The notes below the pieces were generated by a model. It was not told where the DNA came from. It saw only the letters and a program-made list of their open reading frames with translations, and ran no database searches. The translations under genes and the position numbers were made by a program. DNA of 64,000 bases from Bacteroides sp. (lineage in GTDB: Bacteria; Bacteroidota; Bacteroidia; Bacteroidales; Bacteroidaceae): NCBI GenBank assembly GCA_019416685.1, contig DXWV01000032.1, forward strand, positions 71,670-135,669, given 5' to 3'. Each line of letters opens with the position of its first letter. The stretch's first letter is position 1. Positions 61,301 through 64,000 of the stretch are shown one piece after another.

Positions 61301-61958
61301 TGGCGTTATTAGCACTGGTAAGACCATCAAAAACTGTTCTGCCGGTACGAATGACATGTTGACTGCTGCCAATGCATTAGACGGACGTGAAGGCACTGTA
61401 TGGGAGTTTTCTAAGAGAACAGCTACATTAGAGATTGATTTGGAGAAAGTATATTCGATAGAAGGGTTTGTTTTGGCAGATTCGTTAGACCGTATCAGTG
61501 GATATAAAGTTGCAATCAGCGAAGATGGTACTTCCTGGAATGCTATTGCCGAAAAAACATTTGACGATGTGAACGAAAAACGGAAGATGATTCTTTTGGA
61601 AAAACCGGTGGATGCTCGTTATGTACGATTGACAATTCCGGGTACCGCACAGACAGGAACTACTTGCATAAAAGAATTCGAGGTTTATAAATCGGGTTCA
61701 CTGGTTGGAATTGAAGGAGTAGGCACAACAGACTCTGATACTCTGCTTATTAGTCCGAATCCTGTTTCAAGAGGTACAGATATACGTTTGAACGATAAAG
61801 GTATGGTCCGTTTTTATTCATTACAAGGAGTCTGTATTGCCGAATGCAATGTTGGTGATGATCTTCTGGCTCCGACTGATGATCTGGAGGTTGGTATGTA
61901 TCTGGTCCGTTTGAATGATGGGAAGAATATAAAGACAGGGAAGTTAATTGTGAAATAG
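55335..61958 (+). CDS. Giant SGNH esterase-like protein with LamG, malectin-like, cadherin-like and discoidin modules
   Basis: 2207 residues; signal peptide about 1-20. Three related malectin-like modules of about 200 residues (35-234, 243-445, 1134-1338) share YIDFG, YWNNA, LLGDLA, F-VFGSR and AHINAMKIEE. Between them: Big-like domain (453-537), two SusE/F-like domains (538-740), SGNH domain (744-938) with S753 in YMGSSVANGSG, LGNEG and D911/H914 in NDAFHPNAAGH, and a LamG-type sandwich (950-1108). Then two discoidin modules (1356-1650), two cadherin-like beta-sandwiches (1652-1826), two more discoidin modules (1832-2118) and a T9SS-like tail (2134-2207). The SGNH part probably removes ester groups from the glycan; the other modules should bind it. 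It is 86 bp after the previous gene. Confidence 0.85.
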   Translation: MKKITLVLLLCCVGWLFASKAADPVTSTKGVLKQAVYIDFGKSNELDGNITEGPDKNGHYWNNAIETEYGKKLDLVNGTNESTGFIMEITKKFSANGIRNGGLLEPDQILLGDLAVSTATQDYFYIEGAGGNGSFRIKNLNKNRAYKFHVFGSRTQTGSEERVGYLSFTGSTGSHGVYRMTGKSIGANGENQNTNDIYVTDYIFPDFKGEIDFQLAIQSGGFAHINAMKIEEYSGIDPLTIKQNFYIDFGRSDGTNGHHTIGADVNNHYWNNAFEKDNFAVSKGSMLKLINSANVQTEVEMKLGSGFRSNGRLNGGLINPEATLLGDLAIETATEDYIFIENGGTDVPGIIDFSNLNPKSGYRFHVFGCRDTETDRMGLFTFSGENSNTGTYKMGGKNAGGNGVNHTTDHVYVSDVIYPDANGNIRFNIALYADKFAHINAMKIEECTNEPVIKATSITLSGADITESGQTSQMTAQILPVGATYPAIQWSVDNETVARIDNQGIVYPKTNGKIKVTASIVYDDKTLSDEFEINISGQLGSAYFTGTAVEEDAEMRMVTDLQGTITNLFEIYTSLKGAGSFSFYRDLGNGKKIAYGVGETEGSLIENGKPIKTDLAGPVRISIDLNGHTYEILPIISLNIVGSSTPTGNDVQKGLSLEYKGESIWGARLTLNGGDPRFNFIINKDVARCLKRIKGTNRVVEQSQGEQYGIPLEDIRTNMNGGEFYVEVNLKDYTYTVSCGETESLKISYMGSSVANGSGTSDMHGYAFMYTQLLKKRYEEGRGLDWKTSNISIGGNTTANLLDRWERDLLSNCSSYVIYGLSLGNEGVHERGEAAYNSYRDGMLQAIRQAEDAGIVPVIANNYTRADYNESDYNYVKKLNLLIHEWDLPSINTLGAIDDGQGRWANGYENDAFHPNAAGHQEFCYAMVPSLFDALEAGKPLPKRVQGTSYELGRTVTSSQIEWTPEETVHPFTVSFDINTTGTGTIAWFENESGNGFFRIASDGKLIYESPLWGTIRSATVINGGDWIRVTLTHYYAWGNTVLYINDEKVGELPEKLVPKKFVLGSNQVPDRISFRELFFWRSGMNAEEIACVNQGKMMKSSLEIYAPLGGVEPLVNLAQSTNKLKLVNAGFMVDQKLYIDFGKNDGTNGDITGKDVNGNYWNNAVKTNAGTEYTLVNSYNQAVGCQMVLTTNFLSNGIQNGGLLAPATELLGDLAVNTATQDYFFIEKNNGAEKGGIDFRNLKTGKAYKFYVFGSRYDTNERTGLLTFTGTNSYQGTHQMGGSNIAVGDVTGNVKNQNNSTIFESEAIYPDANGTIHFELARHAGSFAHINAMKIEEYSVAYAEGTSPLISTTPADGTGVRVARIHSASGGFNNEGPENLLLDKNVAGNGNKKWCYNNANNFVIIELSDYYDVDKFVIEDCKTREPGNPNLSEYYIYVSTTGTADTDWKEAVHEINQSDIMYKVKEITPTKARYIKLVPKISGNTVRIYGFKIYGRKSFDSVYSNGLISVGKPVIMQQDASNVQNAPVALFDGELKATNSKWAATDGDKYVVVDLEDNYAISGFKLYDAKSVDSKSENINGYKVSVSQNLGDWKVITDVNDKRDENIKEEAVLPAEVARYVKLEIPADRMGVSKTLNLYEFSIYGTLNVQSDDASLKVLQVEGKILNPVFEAERTVYQVNVAKEVETVTIKAEARNPECKLSGDLGEKTLVLGENNFFITVKTADDAAEKIYTVKVFRAEKSTIAGIESLSLEGIDLEPAFSPSTHLYRMETKNVKAFISAKSSSEYAKINGIGEIALSDGLNELNIEVVSEDGKNKQTYTVMLYNTANLLSVASPDGKGKRIVNIDSYSGMTGVHENPFRMLRGWKANLSGDNTMKWCDTSASPYAIFSLADIYTINHIEFRDCKMIESGWANVPAYSVYVSTTDTLDGSWTEIINESGVASVNEKVKSFDPIDARFVKFVPVKGDNAIRIYGFDIYGKFKEAIDRNGVISTGKTIKNCSAGTNDMLTAANALDGREGTVWEFSKRTATLEIDLEKVYSIEGFVLADSLDRISGYKVAISEDGTSWNAIAEKTFDDVNEKRKMILLEKPVDARYVRLTIPGTAQTGTTCIKEFEVYKSGSLVGIEGVGTTDSDTLLISPNPVSRGTDIRLNDKGMVRFYSLQGVCIAECNVGDDLLAPTDDLEVGMYLVRLNDGKNIKTGKLIVK

Positions 61959-62057
61959 AACAATCAGGATACTATGCAGTTCTATCGTATCGGATTCGTA
62001 GTGGATCAGGATAAGAAGAGATATGGCTGTATGGTATCTTATTTTTGATAAATCATT

Positions 62058-63884
62058 ATGAAGAAATTGAATTTTGTTTTTTGTAGTATGTTACTCCTTT
62101 TTTCAGGAGTTTTATCCTCATCAGCTTTTGCTCAAAAAATGAAGGTAGCCTGTATTGGCAATAGCATCACTGAAGGAGTAGGGGCCTCATCGGGTTCCAC
62201 CAATTATCCTTCTATACTGCAACACGACTTAGGTACGGTAAATTATGAAGTGAAAAACTTTGGAGCCAGCGGACGTACTTTAATGAAGAATGGAAAAGAG
62301 TTCGATAATACAGCTTCTTCTTATTGGGATCACGAACGTTATCAGAATGCTTTAAAGTACAATCCGGATATCGTTGTTATCAAATTGGGAACAAATGATG
62401 CGAAACATATTAATTGGGATAATATTAAAAATGAATATGTGGGCGATTATATAGTACTTGTAAATTCATTTAAAGCTCTTTCCAGCCAACCGAAGATCTA
62501 TATCTGTTATCCTCTTCCTTTGTTTGGACCGAATAACTGGATTAATGATGATAAGGTAATGACTGAAGATATGATGCCTATGATTGATCAGGTTGCCAAA
62601 GAAACCGGTGTAACGATTATAGATTGTCATTCTCCGTTTGAAGGGAAGGCTTATCTGACAGGTGATAAAATCCATCCGAATGATAAAGGCTATGTTCTTT
62701 TAGCTAATATTATTGCACGCAGTATCGCTCCGGAGGCAGATATACCGGCTCTTCCGGAAGATCTGTTTTTGCAGATTGCCGAATATGATAAAAGTGATTC
62801 CGGGGTAGTAACGGAAACCTCTGTTAACGGAATAGACACAACCCCTTTGTGGGACAATAATGCAAAAACAGTTCTTGAGACTCCGTTCCCGGATCAGCAG
62901 GAATGCTGGTTCTCAGTAGAAATGCCTCGTCCGGTTGGCTTGAAAGCATATGTCATTACATCGGGTAAAAATGCTTCAAAAGCTCCCATGTCCTGGAAGC
63001 TGGAAGGCCGCACGAAGGCATCAACCATATGGAGAGCTGTTGACAAGCAGGTCGGGATCACATTTGGTGCTAATGAAACAAAAATTTTTGACGAAAAGGT
63101 TAGTTTCTCTGCATATGATTCTTTTCGTTTATCGGTGACGGCAGTGAATGGCAGTAATCGTTTGGCCATTGCAGAACTCCAGTTGTTTGGTTGTGACAAA
63201 CCGTTATGCAGTTCTTTGATGGATAAGGTAAACGGAGGTACGCTGAGTGCTCAGTTTAATACACTTCCTCACGAGGGATATGGTAATCTGGGTGATGGCA
63301 ATATAAATACTAAGTTCTGTACGGATGTGCCTACGGGCAATAGTATCTGGATACAATATGACTTACCCGAAGCAGTAAAGATAGAAGGTTACTCTTTGAT
63401 TTCGGCTAATGATTCTCCCGATCGTGATCCTTCCGAATGGACCCTGTATGGTTCTGTTGATGGTAAAAAATGGGACAAATTGGATGCGAGGAAGAACCAA
63501 TTGTTTCTGGGACGTTATACAATGCTGGAATATCCGGTACTATCCGGACAGGCATACAAAAGCTTTAAACTCAATGTGACAGGGAAAACCGGATTGTTTC
63601 AGCTTGCTGAGTGGCAATTGTTTAAAGCTTCGGATGGAGTAGGTATTGAAAATACTGTTACGTCGGACCTTACGATTCGGACAAGTAACAGCCACTTGTT
63701 AATAGAATCTCATGCCACGGTTACAGGATATTATGAGTTGTATTCCATCTCCGGGCAGTGTATAACCAAGGGAAAGGTAGAAAACGGAGCAACAGCAAGC
63801 ATCGATTTATTGCCGGGAACTTATCTGGTAACGTTGACTACCGGAGGACAAAAAGAAATCCGGAAAGTAATTGTCGGATATTAA
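62058..63884 (+). CDS. SGNH/GDSL esterase with two discoidin modules and T9SS-like tail
   Basis: 608 residues; signal peptide about 1-26 (ending SAFAQ). SGNH domain (about 27-232) with all four blocks: S36 in CIGNSITEGVGAS, G near 72 in NFGASGRTL, N in IKLGTNDAKH, and D203/H206 in GDKIHPNDKGY. Two F5/8-type C modules follow (about 250-378 and 385-530; ISANDSPDRDPSEWTLYGS), then a T9SS-like tail (about 540-608; YELYSISGQCIT, GTYLVTLTTGG). SGNH enzymes of this kind usually remove acetyl groups from polysaccharides. It is the last gene of the run; a CCACAGAG hairpin repeat follows the stop. Confidence 0.92.
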   Translation: MKKLNFVFCSMLLLFSGVLSSSAFAQKMKVACIGNSITEGVGASSGSTNYPSILQHDLGTVNYEVKNFGASGRTLMKNGKEFDNTASSYWDHERYQNALKYNPDIVVIKLGTNDAKHINWDNIKNEYVGDYIVLVNSFKALSSQPKIYICYPLPLFGPNNWINDDKVMTEDMMPMIDQVAKETGVTIIDCHSPFEGKAYLTGDKIHPNDKGYVLLANIIARSIAPEADIPALPEDLFLQIAEYDKSDSGVVTETSVNGIDTTPLWDNNAKTVLETPFPDQQECWFSVEMPRPVGLKAYVITSGKNASKAPMSWKLEGRTKASTIWRAVDKQVGITFGANETKIFDEKVSFSAYDSFRLSVTAVNGSNRLAIAELQLFGCDKPLCSSLMDKVNGGTLSAQFNTLPHEGYGNLGDGNINTKFCTDVPTGNSIWIQYDLPEAVKIEGYSLISANDSPDRDPSEWTLYGSVDGKKWDKLDARKNQLFLGRYTMLEYPVLSGQAYKSFKLNVTGKTGLFQLAEWQLFKASDGVGIENTVTSDLTIRTSNSHLLIESHATVTGYYELYSISGQCITKGKVENGATASIDLLPGTYLVTLTTGGQKEIRKVIVGY

Positions 63885-63892
63885 AATATATT

Positions 63893-63953
63893 TCACCACA
63901 GAGGACACAGGGTAATTATCTTAATTTTAAAACAATTAAAACTCTGTGTCCTC
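63893..63953. repeat. Second CCACAGAG-type palindromic repeat after the last PUL gene
   Basis: GAGGACACAGGGT at 63901-63913 pairs with ACTCTGTGTCCTC at 63941-63953 (one mismatch), and the AATT flanks extend the stem. The left arm begins TCACCACAGAGGACACAG, very like the arm of the 52026-52214 element. It lies 9 bp after the final gene and could end its transcript. Confidence 0.65.
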
Positions 63954-64000
63954 CTTTAGATTTGCATTACAAATATTAGTGGTAAAATATTACCTTTGTA

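Noticed and set aside
61974..62048. 24-codon open frame between the giant SGNH gene and the last esterase
   Set aside because: Too short, no ribosome-binding site, no recognisable family; the gap is better read as untranslated.

Overview
The window is a large polysaccharide utilization locus (PUL) from a Bacteroidales genome, most likely Bacteroides or a close relative. Evidence for this is an adjacent SusC/SusD pair, a hybrid two-component system (HTCS) regulator, TAnnTTTG-type -7 promoter boxes, an A+T-rich composition, lipoprotein and Sec signal peptides on the glycan-processing proteins, and an IS982-type insertion sequence. I see no rRNA, tRNA or CRISPR array.

Layout. Positions 1-4652 (+) hold the end of a GH76 endo-alpha-1,6-mannanase, a GH125 exo-alpha-1,6-mannosidase and, after a terminator, a GH3 enzyme with a PA14 insert. 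Positions 4763-10726 (-) hold an SGNH acetylesterase (CE20/sialate-O-acetylesterase type) and a GH2 enzyme. Divergent from these, 10915-19000 (+) holds a GH38 alpha-mannosidase and the HTCS sensor/regulator. A 693-bp A+T-rich regulatory gap follows. From 19694 to 63884 everything except the transposase runs on the + strand: a GLUG-repeat protein, SusC, SusD, GH92, GH76 with ricin-like and discoidin modules, a LacZ-like GH2, a 2304-residue SGNH(DUF4886)-GLUG fusion, a second GH3 split by an IS982-family element, a possible new (alpha/alpha)6 glycosidase, a 2207-residue SGNH/LamG/discoidin protein and a final SGNH esterase.

How it may work. GH76 would cut an alpha-1,6-mannan backbone, GH92 and GH38 would remove alpha-mannosyl side chains, and GH125 would finish the alpha-1,6 oligosaccharides. 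GH2 and GH3 enzymes would remove beta-linked caps, and four SGNH-type proteins suggest an acetylated (or otherwise esterified) substrate. SusC/SusD would import products and the HTCS would sense an oligosaccharide in the periplasm. The exact glycan is an inference: an O-acylated alpha-mannan or mannoprotein glycan with beta-linked decorations fits best.

The points most worth a second look are: (1) an IS982 insertion whose removal exactly restores the GH3 frame; (2) a repeated GGGACATGAA motif placed at almost identical distances from two candidate promoters, a candidate HTCS operator; (3) T9SS-like C-terminal domains on ten PUL proteins; (4) a 2.07-kb in-frame tandem duplication in the SGNH-GLUG gene; and (5) a probable uncharacterised glycosidase at 52288-55248.
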